42,582 bases of DNA, taken from JAVEYA01 sp034003745. GTDB lineage: Bacteria; Bacillota; Peptococcia; DRI-13; PHAD01. Within the stretch, counting starts at the first letter, position 1. Each line of letters begins with the position of its first letter. The DNA lies in assembly GCA_034003745.1 (NCBI GenBank), contig JAVEYA010000008.1, positions 1-42,582 on the forward strand, given 5' to 3'. Position numbers and translations under genes: made by a program. Shown in pieces: positions 14,778 to 23,149 of this stretch. The notes beneath the pieces are model-generated. The model was not told the DNA's origin and did not search any database. It saw nothing but the letters and a program-made list of their open reading frames with translations.

Positions 14778-16895
14778 ATGTTTACACAAATCAAAAAAAG
14801 AGATGACAGAATTGTTTCATTTAATGAAAGCAAGATAACGGATGCGATCTTTGCCGCAGCCAAAGCCGTGCAGGGAGAAGACCGTCAGACAGCCGTGGAA
14901 CTGACCCTGGATGTGCTGAAGTTCCTGAAACAGAAATACAACGGGCATATCTTTGGGGTGGAAGACGTACAGGACGCAGTGGAGAAGGTCTTGATCGAAA
15001 ACGGCCACGCTAAGACGGCCAAAGCCTATATCTTGCACCGGGAAAAACGTTCCCGTATCCGTGAAGCCCGCTCGGAGCTGATGGACGCGGTGGGGGAAAT
15101 CCTGCGCGAGACCAACCGCGAGAACGCCAATGTGGGTAATTCTCCCTCGGCTAAAGTCCTGCAGATTTCGGAAGCCGCTTCCAAGAATTATTATCTGAAG
15201 CGGGTGATTCCGGAAGAAGAGGCCCGGGCCCATCTGGAAGGGGATATTTACATCCATGATTTGTCCTGGTACGGCAAGACGCTGACCTGCCTGCAGATAC
15301 CGCTGGACAAGCTCTTACGGGAGGGTTTCAACAACGGGCACGGCTATATCCGCTCTCCTAAGGGAATCAAGACGGCGGCGGCCTTGGCGGCCATCATTCT
15401 GCAGAGCAATCAAAACGATATGCATGGGGGGCAGTCCTTCGCTTATTTCGATAAGGATATGGCGCCTTACATTGAAAAAGAATACGAGCGTCAGCTGCGG
15501 GTACTGCGGGATACGGCAGGCAAGCTGAACGCCGCAGTGGATGATCGGGAGCTGGAGGCTCTGGCCCTGGAATACACGGAGAATGAGGTATTCCAGGCGA
15601 TGGAAGGGTTCATCTATAACCTGAACACCATGCACTCCCGGGCGGGCGCGCAGGTGCCTTTTTCCTCCGTGAACTTCGGAACGGATACTTCCCGGGCCGG
15701 ACGCATGCTGACGAAAAACTTCCTCCTGGCGCTGGAAAAGGGGCTGGGCAAAGGGGAATGCGCTATTTTCCCCAATGTGATTTTCAAAGTCAAAGAGGAT
15801 ATCAATTTCGACCCCGGCGATCCCAATTATGACTTGTTCCAGCTCAGCCTGCGGGTAGCCTGCAAAAGACTGCAGCCCAATTATTCTTTTCAGGATGCTT
15901 CTTTCAATAAGCCTTATCGGGAGGAGGAAGTGGCCTATATGGGCTGCCGGACCCGTGTTATCAATGATGTCAACGGGGAGGCCGTTACCAACGGGCGCGG
16001 CAACCTTTCCTTTACGTCGGTGAATCTGCCGCGGCTGGGCATGAAAGCCCAAGGGGACCTCACCGCTTTCTGGCAGTATCTGGACGAGATGATTAATCTG
16101 GGTGTGAAACAGCTTTTAACCCGGTATGAGTTGCAGAAGAATCTGAAGGTACAGGATTTTCCCTTCCTGATGGAACAGCATCTGTATGTGGACAGCGAGG
16201 GCCTCCAGCCCAATGATACTATTGAGCAGGCGGCGCGGCACGGTACCTTAAGTCTGGGCTTCATCGGCCTGGCGGAGTGCCTGATCGCCCTGACCGGCAA
16301 GCACCACGGCGAGAGCCAGGAGGCGCAGGCTCTGGGGCTGTCTATCGTCAGTTATATGCGCCGGCGCTGCGATGAGGCCGCTAAGAAGTATAAGCTGAAC
16401 TATACGCTGCTGGCTACACCGGCGGAGGGGCTCAGCGGCAAGTTTACCAAGAGCGACCGGGAACGCTTTGGCCTTGTTCCCGGAATTACCGATAAGGATT
16501 GGTATACCAACTCTTTTCATATACCGGTGGATTTTGAAATTTCGGCCCTGGATAAAATCAGTATCGAAGGGCCCTATCATAAATACTGCAACGCCGGACA
16601 TATTTCCTATATCGAGCTGGCCTCGGCGCCGCATCAGAATCTGGAGGCCTTTGAAACGCTCTTAAGGGCGATGAGTGAGGCGGATATGGGCTACGGCGCG
16701 GTTAATTTTCCGGTGGATGTCTGCAAGAACTGCGGTCTCAACGGCGTTATCGAGGGGGATACCTGCCCTAAATGCGGGTCGCGGCAGATCAGCCGGGTCC
16801 GCCGGATTACGGGGTATCTTTCCACACTGAATATGTTTAACGACTCCAAGAAGGCCGAAGAAAAGGGCCGCAAAGTGCATCTGACGCTGGAATAA
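14778..16895 (+). CDS. nrdD: Anaerobic (class III) ribonucleoside-triphosphate reductase NrdD
   Basis: Glycyl-radical enzyme reducing ribonucleotides to deoxyribonucleotides in anoxic cells. The 705-residue protein has an N-terminal ATP-cone (IKKRDDRIVSFNESKITDAI), the catalytic barrel, a C-terminal four-Cys zinc site (CKNCG...CPKCG) and the radical motif RITGYLS with Gly at about residue 678. The ATG at 14778, 4-5 bp after AGGAGGGG, is the expected start; an in-frame ORF from 14670 lies inside nrdR. nrdG, encoding the activase, follows 14 bp later. It implies growth without oxygen. Confidence 0.97.
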   Translation: MFTQIKKRDDRIVSFNESKITDAIFAAAKAVQGEDRQTAVELTLDVLKFLKQKYNGHIFGVEDVQDAVEKVLIENGHAKTAKAYILHREKRSRIREARSELMDAVGEILRETNRENANVGNSPSAKVLQISEAASKNYYLKRVIPEEEARAHLEGDIYIHDLSWYGKTLTCLQIPLDKLLREGFNNGHGYIRSPKGIKTAAALAAIILQSNQNDMHGGQSFAYFDKDMAPYIEKEYERQLRVLRDTAGKLNAAVDDRELEALALEYTENEVFQAMEGFIYNLNTMHSRAGAQVPFSSVNFGTDTSRAGRMLTKNFLLALEKGLGKGECAIFPNVIFKVKEDINFDPGDPNYDLFQLSLRVACKRLQPNYSFQDASFNKPYREEEVAYMGCRTRVINDVNGEAVTNGRGNLSFTSVNLPRLGMKAQGDLTAFWQYLDEMINLGVKQLLTRYELQKNLKVQDFPFLMEQHLYVDSEGLQPNDTIEQAARHGTLSLGFIGLAECLIALTGKHHGESQEAQALGLSIVSYMRRRCDEAAKKYKLNYTLLATPAEGLSGKFTKSDRERFGLVPGITDKDWYTNSFHIPVDFEISALDKISIEGPYHKYCNAGHISYIELASAPHQNLEAFETLLRAMSEADMGYGAVNFPVDVCKNCGLNGVIEGDTCPKCGSRQISRVRRITGYLSTLNMFNDSKKAEEKGRKVHLTLE

Positions 16896-16909
16896 AGGAG
16901 TGAAAAATA

Positions 16910-17434
16910 TTGCGTTTAGCCGGCATGCTGGATGAAAGTATTGTAGATGGTCCGGGCGTACGGTTCGTTGTCTTTGCCCAAGGTTGTCTGCATCATTGCC
17001 CGGGTTGTCATAATCCGGCCACCTGGGATGTGGACGGGGGAGAAGAATATTCGGTCAAAGAAGTATTGAAACGTCTGAAGAAAAGGAAGAAGTTCATTCA
17101 CGGGCTGACCCTTTCGGGCGGAGAACCCTTTTTACAGGCCAAAGAGATGGCTGAGCTGGCCCGGGCGGCCCGGGGGCTAGAGCTGAGCGTCGTCACTTAT
17201 ACAGGTTATCTTTATGAAGACTTGCTGACCACCGGCCTGCCCGGCGCGGCAGACCTCCTGGCAGTGACAGATTTTCTGATTGACGGTCCTTTTATCGCGG
17301 CATTAAAAGATATCACCCTGCCCTTCCGGGGTTCCGCCAATCAGTGCATCATCGACCTGACGGAGCAAAGAACCTGCGGCGTGACTTATCAGATCGAGCA
17401 GGTCCCTATGGAAGGCCCTGTTGCCCTGGCTTAA
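16910..17434 (+). CDS. nrdG: NrdG, activating protein of anaerobic ribonucleotide reductase
   Basis: Radical SAM activase that installs the glycyl radical on NrdD. CLHHCPGC (CxxxCxxC, about residues 26-33) binds the 4Fe-4S cluster and LSGGEPFLQ is the SAM-binding GGE motif. The 174-residue length is normal. The start is TTG 16910, 8 bp after AAAGGAGTGA; an unusual start codon but the best ribosome site. Last gene of the nrd operon. Confidence 0.96.
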   Translation: MRLAGMLDESIVDGPGVRFVVFAQGCLHHCPGCHNPATWDVDGGEEYSVKEVLKRLKKRKKFIHGLTLSGGEPFLQAKEMAELARAARGLELSVVTYTGYLYEDLLTTGLPGAADLLAVTDFLIDGPFIAALKDITLPFRGSANQCIIDLTEQRTCGVTYQIEQVPMEGPVALA

Positions 17435-17437
17435 ATT

Positions 17438-17478
17438 AAAAGGGTGAAAAGAATCACGAACTTCTTTTCACCTTTTGG
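17438..17478 (+). terminator. Terminator of the nrd operon
   Basis: AAAAGGGTGAAAAGAA and TTCTTTTCACCTTTT form a long hairpin 3 bp after nrdG. The T-containing 3' arm and following GGTTT give a modest tail. Confidence 0.7.
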
Positions 17479-17517
17479 TTTATAATAGACTTAGTTCTAG
17501 CTTCGAGGTGTGTCTAT

Positions 17518-18591
17518 TTGAATTTCCATACTATTATTAAAACAGCCCTCATTGCTGCAGTGGGGGGATTTTTATTCAATTTGATCCATATGCCGGTTCC
17601 GTGGATGTTGGGACCTTTGGCGGCTTTGCTGATCTATAAAGGGATTTTCCGGAAAAGTACCGCCTGGCCTCTGACTATACGCGAGGCCTCGCAGATTATC
17701 CTGGGTTTTGTCATGGGGAGATCTTTCTCTCCGGAAGCAGGAAGGGAAATCATCCATTCTTTTCCCGCAATGTTCGTGACAACGGTGTTGATCATCGCTT
17801 TTACGATGTTGTGCGGCCACATTATGTCCCGCCACAGCAGCTTTTCTTATTCCAGCTGCATTTTGGGAAATATCCCCGGAGGTATGACCCAGACGGCATT
17901 GCTTTGTGATGAGATTGAAGACGCCGATGTTTCGGCAGTGACGATTTTGCAGACGATTCGTTTGCTGACGGTGATATTTTTGGTGCCGTTTCTGGTGCTG
18001 CACAGTACATCGGCTCTGTCCGCCTTAAGTCAAAACAATCAGGGTATACCGGCGGCGCCTGTATTTGAACATTATCCGCTGCTGGTTTTGTATATTCTTT
18101 TATCGGCTTTGGCCGGTCTTGGGGCCAGGAAAATAAGGATTCCGACGCCGTATCTGCTTGGCCCGATGCTGGTTGTGGCCGTTCCCTCATTAATAGGAGT
18201 TCAGGCGCCGCATATGCCGTCCGTTGTTGTCAGTGCGGCCCAGGCTTGTTTTGGCGCTTATTTGGGCAATACGATCGATATCGGCAAGATGGAGGAATAT
18301 AAGAAACTTTTGCCTTTTGCCTTTGGGATTACTTTTGCGGTGATCGCTTTGTCCATGCTGGCCGGATATATTCTGACGCTGATTACGCATATGGATTTAT
18401 TAACGGCGTTTCTGGCCACTGCCCCCGGCGGCATGAGCGAGATGGCGGTGACGGCTATTTCGGTTAAGGCGGATCTGCCTACGGTGACAAGTTATCAGCT
18501 GTTTCGGGTGTTGTTTATCAATCTGCTGACCATTCCTTTTGTGAGTTTCATGCTGCAACGAAAAATGAAGCAAACCTTGCATTCCCAATAA
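17518..18591 (+). CDS. AbrB-duplication family membrane protein
   Basis: A 357-residue polytopic membrane protein with about ten hydrophobic segments in two similar halves. Each half carries a VPWMLGPL/TPYLLGPM-type motif and a GNIPGGMTQTA/TAPGGMSEMA-type motif. This is the internal duplication of the family often labelled 'AbrB family transcriptional regulator' or 'ammonia monooxygenase'. Those names are misleading: it looks like a transporter of unknown substrate. The start is TTG 17518 behind GAGGTG. A TATAAT at 17481-17486 may be its -10. No obvious partner gene. Confidence 0.85.
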   Translation: MNFHTIIKTALIAAVGGFLFNLIHMPVPWMLGPLAALLIYKGIFRKSTAWPLTIREASQIILGFVMGRSFSPEAGREIIHSFPAMFVTTVLIIAFTMLCGHIMSRHSSFSYSSCILGNIPGGMTQTALLCDEIEDADVSAVTILQTIRLLTVIFLVPFLVLHSTSALSALSQNNQGIPAAPVFEHYPLLVLYILLSALAGLGARKIRIPTPYLLGPMLVVAVPSLIGVQAPHMPSVVVSAAQACFGAYLGNTIDIGKMEEYKKLLPFAFGITFAVIALSMLAGYILTLITHMDLLTAFLATAPGGMSEMAVTAISVKADLPTVTSYQLFRVLFINLLTIPFVSFMLQRKMKQTLHSQ

Positions 18592-18608
18592 AAATAGCGC
18601 TTTCGGAA

Positions 18609-18656
18609 CCTCCCCTTTTCCTTATACATATAGTGTAAGGGTAAAAGAGGAGGAGG
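18609..18656 (+). promoter_or_regulatory. Leader inverted repeat that would pair with the ribosome site
   Basis: CCTCCCCTTTTC then CCTTATAC (from 18609) pairs with GTGTAAGG then GTAAAAGAGGAGG (to 18653), with small bulges. The 3' arm contains the Shine-Dalgarno of the gene at 18667, so folding would hide it. The inner CCTTATAC/GTGTAAGG palindrome (18620-18640) could alternatively be a protein operator. Confidence 0.4.
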
Positions 18657-18666
18657 CGGGGCGCTT

Positions 18667-19359
18667 ATGCTCAGTTTATATTGGGGGACGCGGTTGATCG
18701 GCCTTTATCCCCAACCAATAGAGCCTCTGTTCAAACGCTTTTGTGAGGAGCATAAAATTATTTATGAATATATTGACGGAGAAGGGGCATTTCGCTTATT
18801 TCCCGTCTTGAAAGGCTGCACCATCGCGTTGTATCCTCTGGAGAGTCCCGCGGGAGGCGCGCAAAAAGTGGCCGAAAGCCTGTCGGAGCAGTTGGCGCCC
18901 TGGGGAGCGCTGACAATCTATATCAAAGACAGAAAAAGAGTTTTCAAAATCGTTAAGATCCTGAAGGTGCAGATTCTTCTGAGTTTGGCTGATAAGAGTA
19001 CACAGCCGGGCAAGAAAGGTTTGAAATTCTATTATTCGGTCAAAAAGAAAGAAGAAAGTCTGACCGTAATTGCGGCAATTGCCGAACGGCTGGTCCGTCA
19101 TCAGTGCGAGGTTTCTTACGAGGTGGCGGATTTTTTTGATTTTTTAAAGAACCCCGGTTATCTCCCCTATGTCTGGACGGATGTACCTACTGTCCTGGTA
19201 GAGCTGAACGGCTTAAGGGAAGAGGAACTGGCCCAAATAGAGGAAGCGCTGTTGGATGGGCTGGTAGACAGATACGGTACGACAGCCTTGGAAGAGCAAG
19301 GGTTAAAAATAAGGGAATTAACCGCATATTTGGCAAAACAAGCAAACATTACTTACTGA
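18667..19359 (+). CDS. Protein of unknown function
   Basis: I do not recognise this 230-residue protein. It is soluble, with no signal peptide or membrane segment. The N-terminal half is mixed, and a basic KILKVQILLSLADKS segment lies in the middle. Toward the C-terminus TDVPTVLVELNGLREEEL faintly recalls the PAVLVE strand of N-acetylmuramoyl-L-alanine amidases, but the other amidase zinc-site motifs are absent, so no function is assigned. The ATG at 18667 lies 10-14 bp from a strong GAGGAGG that sits in a leader hairpin. A terminator follows. Codon use matches the core genome. Confidence 0.8.
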   Translation: MLSLYWGTRLIGLYPQPIEPLFKRFCEEHKIIYEYIDGEGAFRLFPVLKGCTIALYPLESPAGGAQKVAESLSEQLAPWGALTIYIKDRKRVFKIVKILKVQILLSLADKSTQPGKKGLKFYYSVKKKEESLTVIAAIAERLVRHQCEVSYEVADFFDFLKNPGYLPYVWTDVPTVLVELNGLREEELAQIEEALLDGLVDRYGTTALEEQGLKIRELTAYLAKQANITY

Positions 19360-19385
19360 CAACTTCATTTCATACTGGTATCATG

Positions 19386-19420
19386 AGGTTAGGGCAAAGA
19401 GCGCCCTAATCTATTTTTTT
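19386..19420 (+). terminator. Rho-independent terminator
   Basis: TTAGGGC (19389-19395) and GCCCTAA (19403-19409) form a stem followed by a T run. Confidence 0.85.
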
Positions 19421-19449
19421 GCCCAAATACATAGGAAAAGAGGGATAAT

Positions 19450-20148
19450 GTGTTATCCGCAAAAAACAAAATCAGCGTATTCCTTGTTACCTTGTTGGTT
19501 TTCGCTCTTTTTTCCCCGGCAGCTTATGCGGCTGTCAAGGAACCTGCTAAAACTGCGGTTGCATACAAGACCGTAAATGCCGCCAAACCTGCAGTTGCTG
19601 CCAAAGCTTCCATCCGTTACAAGAGTGTTACGGTTGTCAATACGACAGCCCGGAAAACAACGGTCACGAAACCGACTGCGCCTACGCCCACCCCAACGCC
19701 TACGCCTAAGCCTTCCCCGACGCCGGCTCCGTCCAAGCCTGCGCCTTCCACCCCCTCGACGGTGAGTTTGTCCGCCGCAGAGCAGCAAATGGTCAATCTG
19801 GTGAATCAGGAGCGGGCCAAGGCGGGACTTGCGCCCCTTGTGGTCGACTCCGCTCTGGTGCAAAGCGCGCGGGAGAAGAGCAAGGATATGGTCGCCAATA
19901 ACTATTTCAGCCACAATTCGCCTACATACGGCGGCTTTGCTGCACAGATCCGTTCACGCACCGCTGATTACACTTATGTCGGCGAAAACCTCGCCGGCAA
20001 CAAGAACGTCAGCGCGGCCCATACTGCCCTGATGAACAGCGCCGGACATCGCGCCAACATCTTAAACCCCAATTATACCCATATCGGTGTAGGGATCACC
20101 TCCAGCGGCCAGTACGGTCTGATCATCACCCAGCACTTTGGCGGCTGA
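19450..20148 (+). CDS. Secreted CAP-domain (SCP/YkwD-like) protein
   Basis: An exported 232-residue protein: a basic N-terminus plus hydrophobic stretch ending SPAAYAAV is a Sec signal peptide. It is followed by a Lys/Ala/Thr-rich segment, a Pro-Thr linker and a C-terminal CAP domain (about residues 105-232). CAP landmarks are EQQMVNLVNQERAKAGL, NNYFSHNSPTYG, YVGENLAG and NSAGHRANILNPNYTHIGVG, with the conserved His and Glu. Bacterial CAP proteins of this type are common in spore formers; their activity is mostly unknown. The start is GTG 19450 behind AGAGGG. It is closely related to the next CAP protein (20394). Confidence 0.92.
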   Translation: MLSAKNKISVFLVTLLVFALFSPAAYAAVKEPAKTAVAYKTVNAAKPAVAAKASIRYKSVTVVNTTARKTTVTKPTAPTPTPTPTPKPSPTPAPSKPAPSTPSTVSLSAAEQQMVNLVNQERAKAGLAPLVVDSALVQSAREKSKDMVANNYFSHNSPTYGGFAAQIRSRTADYTYVGENLAGNKNVSAAHTALMNSAGHRANILNPNYTHIGVGITSSGQYGLIITQHFGG

Positions 20149-20170
20149 GCAATCAAAATAATAGTCAAAC

Positions 20171-20208
20171 AAAAGAACCTTCTTGAAAAAGAAGGTTCTT
20201 TTGTTTTT
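20171..20208 (+). terminator. Rho-independent terminator
   Basis: AAAAGAACCTTCTT and AAGAAGGTTCTTTT form a near-perfect hairpin followed by GTTTTT. Confidence 0.9.
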
Positions 20209-20253
20209 ACCCCCATAAATAGCGATTCCAAGACGAAAAATATAGCAAAATAT

Positions 20254-20305
20254 AGTTGAGCGGCTAACAGACAACTTACAACGTCAGATGGGAGTGCCGC
20301 CAACT
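20254..20305 (+). other. Possible structured leader upstream of the second CAP gene
   Basis: AGTTGAGCGGC (20254-20264) pairs with GCCGCCAACT (20296-20305), with one bulge, closing a 31-nt loop. It matches no riboswitch class I can recall. The 245-bp gap 20149-20393 otherwise contains only the terminator and AT-rich sequence. Confidence 0.3.
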
Positions 20306-20393
20306 TTCCTTCATTTACCACAAGACTTTAGCGTTTAAATATGCTATTTTGTGGATAAGCATAAAATATTTTCAGAAAGAGGGGATTATCACC

Positions 20394-21293
20394 ATGTCAA
20401 AACGAACCAAAGTCTTCTTCAGCATCCTGCTCCTTCTAGTCTTCTCGGCTACCTTCGTGGCCACGCCGCTTTTAGCGGCAAGCAGCACCGACAAGATACC
20501 GAAACCAGGTACTTCCGGCAACCCCATTATTGCCAAACCGGGTGACAATAAGGCAATAGTGAAAGATATCAAGGTTATGCTCAAAGGGCTCAACCTGATG
20601 GGCTATAGCGGGACCCCCACTTCCTATTACACCACGGTTACCACTATCGCGGTTACCAAGTTCCAGCGTGAAAACGGTCAACATGTGACCGGAATAACGG
20701 ACACCTATACATATGTTGCTTTGCAGACAGCGTATCTGACGAAAATCGGCAAGATAAAGCCGGACCCAACACCGACACCCAAACCAACGCCGACACCCAC
20801 GCCTACACCCAAACCCACACCTAAACCCACACCCACACCGACGCCCACTCCGACCCCAACCCCAACCCCTACGCCAACCCCCACACCCACGCCTGAACCT
20901 ACTCCCGGCTTAACGGCGGAAGAACAGCAGATGATTGATCTGGTGAATCAGGAGCGGGTCAAAGCCGGCGTGCCTGCGTTGAAAGTGGATATGCGGCTGG
21001 TGGAAAGCGCCCGGATCAAGAGCCAGGATATAATTGACCATAACTATTTCAGTCATACCTCCCCCACCTGGGGTTCCTTCTCGGCAATCATCCGGCAAAA
21101 GGTCGGCTCCTCCTATGGGTATCTGGGGGAGAACTTAGCCGGAGCGCCGTCCGTATCGGTGGCCCACACCAATCTGATGAACAGCGCCGGTCACCGTCAG
21201 AATATCCTGAGCACTAACTATAAGTATATCGGCATCGGCATTAAAAAAGGCGGTCCCTATGGGATGATGTTCACCCAGCATTTTGGCGGCTGA
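20394..21293 (+). CDS. Secreted protein with peptidoglycan-binding-like and CAP domains
   Basis: A 299-residue exported protein. A signal peptide ends near TPLLAAS. Residues about 40-115 resemble a PG_binding_1 domain (IVKDIKVMLKGLNLMGYSG, then VTKFQRENGQHVTGI). A long Pro-Thr linker (about 124-171) follows, and then a CAP domain with NLVNQERVK-like (DLVNQERVKAGV), NYFSHTSPTWG, YLGENLAG and NSAGHRQNIL. The wall-binding module and linker suggest a cell-wall or spore-cortex location. The ATG at 20394 follows AGAGGGG. The CAP domain is strongly similar to that at 19450, so the two are tandem paralogues with different N-termini. Confidence 0.92.
   Translation: MSKRTKVFFSILLLLVFSATFVATPLLAASSTDKIPKPGTSGNPIIAKPGDNKAIVKDIKVMLKGLNLMGYSGTPTSYYTTVTTIAVTKFQRENGQHVTGITDTYTYVALQTAYLTKIGKIKPDPTPTPKPTPTPTPTPKPTPKPTPTPTPTPTPTPTPTPTPTPTPEPTPGLTAEEQQMIDLVNQERVKAGVPALKVDMRLVESARIKSQDIIDHNYFSHTSPTWGSFSAIIRQKVGSSYGYLGENLAGAPSVSVAHTNLMNSAGHRQNILSTNYKYIGIGIKKGGPYGMMFTQHFGG
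20764..20907 (+). repeat. Low-complexity Pro-Thr coding repeat
   Basis: A tract of CCNAC-type six-base units (CCAACA, CCCACG and variants) encodes (PT)n with occasional Lys or Glu. It forms the interdomain linker of the CAP protein. Such tracts are prone to length change by slippage; the synonymous codons vary, which limits this. Confidence 0.8.
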
Positions 21294-21364
21294 TTACAAA
21301 ATATAAAAATAAATAAATTTTACGCCTAAATTTGTAAGCCAAGTTTCTCCTGCCAAACCCCCGT

Positions 21365-21373
21365 CATATTATA
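21365..21373 (+). promoter_or_regulatory. Candidate sigma-K -10 element
   Basis: CATATTATA matches the sigma-K -10 pattern (CATA-N3-TA) and lies 31 bp before the start of a cysteine-rich protein gene. A clear -35 AC at the proper distance is not visible. The overlapping GTCATATT also fits the sigma-E -35, but without a matching -10. Confidence 0.3.
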
Positions 21374-21404
21374 GGGTAGATATGATTTAGAAGGGGGGAA
21401 AAAT

Positions 21405-22226
21405 ATGAACGAATTTAATACAGAGTATTTAAAAAACGGTATTAAGAAAATATGGAATGACCCGGAAATCCAGGCGCTAGCCAGACGTTGTTTCTTCAAA
21501 AAATTTAAATGTACGCCGGTTATTATGGAAAAGGTTTGCGCCTCCGGTTCGAAGTGTTTTCACGATATCCATTATCTGTTTTTAAGTGAAGGCGGTGCGC
21601 CTATTCCTGCGGACGCCTGCCCCATCAACTGTGTGGTCAGTAACTTTATCATCTATGGCGTCAATGGGGGAGTGAATGAAGCCGGTCTGGAACATCATAA
21701 GCCGAAACCGGATCCGGAGCCGGTGGCCCCGCACCGTATCGGAGACTGCGTCTATTTCACCGTAGGGTACAGGGTGCGTGTATGGTATGAGTATTTTGAC
21801 ACCACCACCAGCAACCTGGAGGTTGGCCTAACCAGTGAGTTCTTCCAGAGGGAATTGGCAGTTCCGATAGAAGAAATCGACGGCGGATGCGTCTTGTGTC
21901 AGCCGGAAGCACTGGATCTGTGCATCAGGAGACTCAACCTGGATTGTATCCGTGCGGTAGTTGTACCCAGACCCAGCGGATTCCCGACGACCTTCCCGCC
22001 GTTTGCCATTGAAACCACGGTGGAAAAAGAATTCTTTGCGCTGGAGTCCGGCCGTGCGATCATTTGTCTGCCCACCTGTGTTCAGGATTGCATTGACCTG
22101 CCGTTCCCCGTTTCGCCGGGTGAATGCGTGCCTTTTGAAAGACCGGCTCAGTGCACCGAATTCTGTGAGGAATCCGACCTGAACCCGGGCGAATGCGCCG
22201 AATGCCCGCCGCTCACAACTTTGTAA
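21405..22226 (+). CDS. Cysteine-rich protein of unknown function, possible spore coat component
   Basis: This 273-residue protein has about 19 cysteines spread over its length, several in pairs such as GGCVLCQP and PTCVQDCID. It has no signal peptide or membrane segment. The last 60 residues are dense in Cys, Pro and acidic residues. I do not recognise a family. Abundant cysteines, a cytoplasmic location, and a possible mother-cell promoter would suit a cross-linked spore coat or exosporium protein, but that is inference. The ATG at 21405 follows AGAAGGGGGG. The gene is single, with its own terminator. Confidence 0.8.
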   Translation: MNEFNTEYLKNGIKKIWNDPEIQALARRCFFKKFKCTPVIMEKVCASGSKCFHDIHYLFLSEGGAPIPADACPINCVVSNFIIYGVNGGVNEAGLEHHKPKPDPEPVAPHRIGDCVYFTVGYRVRVWYEYFDTTTSNLEVGLTSEFFQRELAVPIEEIDGGCVLCQPEALDLCIRRLNLDCIRAVVVPRPSGFPTTFPPFAIETTVEKEFFALESGRAIICLPTCVQDCIDLPFPVSPGECVPFERPAQCTEFCEESDLNPGECAECPPLTTL

Positions 22227-22234
22227 CTACCTAA

Positions 22235-22266
22235 AGGAAAAACCACTCCGCGGAGTGGTTTTTTTA
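22235..22266 (+). terminator. Rho-independent terminator
   Basis: AAACCACTCCG and CGGAGTGGTTT form a tight hairpin followed by T residues, directly after the cysteine-rich gene. Confidence 0.9.
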
Positions 22267-22312
22267 TGCAAAAAATTGTAGAATGGTAGTGAGCAGGAAG
22301 GGAGGAATATTG

Positions 22313-23134
22313 TTGGGCAACTCCTTTACAGCGCATCAAATAGACGGTGTTTTGTATTATACGGCAGACGCTTTCAGCGAGACCGGACGGATTATCCATG
22401 CTTTCAGCGCAAGAAAGGGCGGGGTAAGTACGGGTAAGTATGAGAGCCTGAATATGAGCCTATTGACTGCCGATGACCGGGAGAATGTGCTTGCGAACAG
22501 AAGACGGTTGTGTCAGGTTATAGGCGTCGAGCCTGCTGATTTGACCGGTGCGCAGCAGGTGCACGGCGATCAGATTTATCATGTTGGTTTAAAGGATAAG
22601 GGAGCAGGCGCGCTGGTTCCCGGCACTTCCATCGCGGCTGTGGATGCCCTGATTACGAAGGAGCGCGGCATTCCCCTGGTTTTGTTTTTTGCCGATTGCG
22701 TTCCCGTATTTTTCCTGGACCCGGTCCGCCAGATCGTTGCTCTGGCCCATGCAGGCTGGAAGGGTACGGTGGCCGGGATCACCGCAAAAACTGTGCGCGC
22801 TATGCGGGAAAATTATGGTTCTGATCCTCGGGATATTCTGGCGGCTGTAGGGCCGAGCATCGGCCCCTGCCACTACGAGGTGGATGGGCCTGTGATAGAT
22901 GCAATCAAAGAAGCTTTTCCGGGAAACGATCCGGGGCTGCTAAGCCCTTCGGATAAGGCCGGGCATGCCCAGTTGAATCTGTGGCTGGCCAATACGGTGC
23001 AGCTTTTGGAGGAAGGTTTGCCGCAGGACAATATCAGCGTAGCCGGGTTATGCACATACTGCCTGGGGGACAGCTTCTTCTCGCACCGCAGGGGGATGGC
23101 CGGGCGGCAGGCCGCTATAATTATGCTGAAGTAA
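22313..23134 (+). CDS. pgeF: Peptidoglycan editing factor PgeF / laccase-domain protein (YlmD)
   Basis: Member of the YfiH/YlmD family. In E. coli PgeF removes L-Ser misincorporated in muropeptide precursors; other members act as purine nucleosidases/phosphorylases or copper oxidases in vitro. The metal and active-site motifs QQVHGDQ, FADCVPVF and LAHAGWKGT are present, and the C-terminal CTYC...FFSHRR matches. TTG 22313, 7 bp after GGAGG, is the best start (273 residues). phoP follows by 15 bp, so the three genes pgeF-phoP-phoR may be co-transcribed. In many Bacillota pgeF precedes ylmE-sepF; here the Pho genes lie between. Confidence 0.93.
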   Translation: MGNSFTAHQIDGVLYYTADAFSETGRIIHAFSARKGGVSTGKYESLNMSLLTADDRENVLANRRRLCQVIGVEPADLTGAQQVHGDQIYHVGLKDKGAGALVPGTSIAAVDALITKERGIPLVLFFADCVPVFFLDPVRQIVALAHAGWKGTVAGITAKTVRAMRENYGSDPRDILAAVGPSIGPCHYEVDGPVIDAIKEAFPGNDPGLLSPSDKAGHAQLNLWLANTVQLLEEGLPQDNISVAGLCTYCLGDSFFSHRRGMAGRQAAIIMLK

Positions 23135-23149
23135 TCGAGGTGAGCGTTA

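Noticed and set aside
20705..20890. Minus-strand frame encoding a Gly-Val repeat
   Set aside because: It is the complement of the Pro-Thr coding tract of the CAP protein; low complexity only.
20764..20907. Short regular repeats as a possible CRISPR array
   Set aside because: The units are six-base codon pairs in frame within a protein gene, with no spacers or cas genes.
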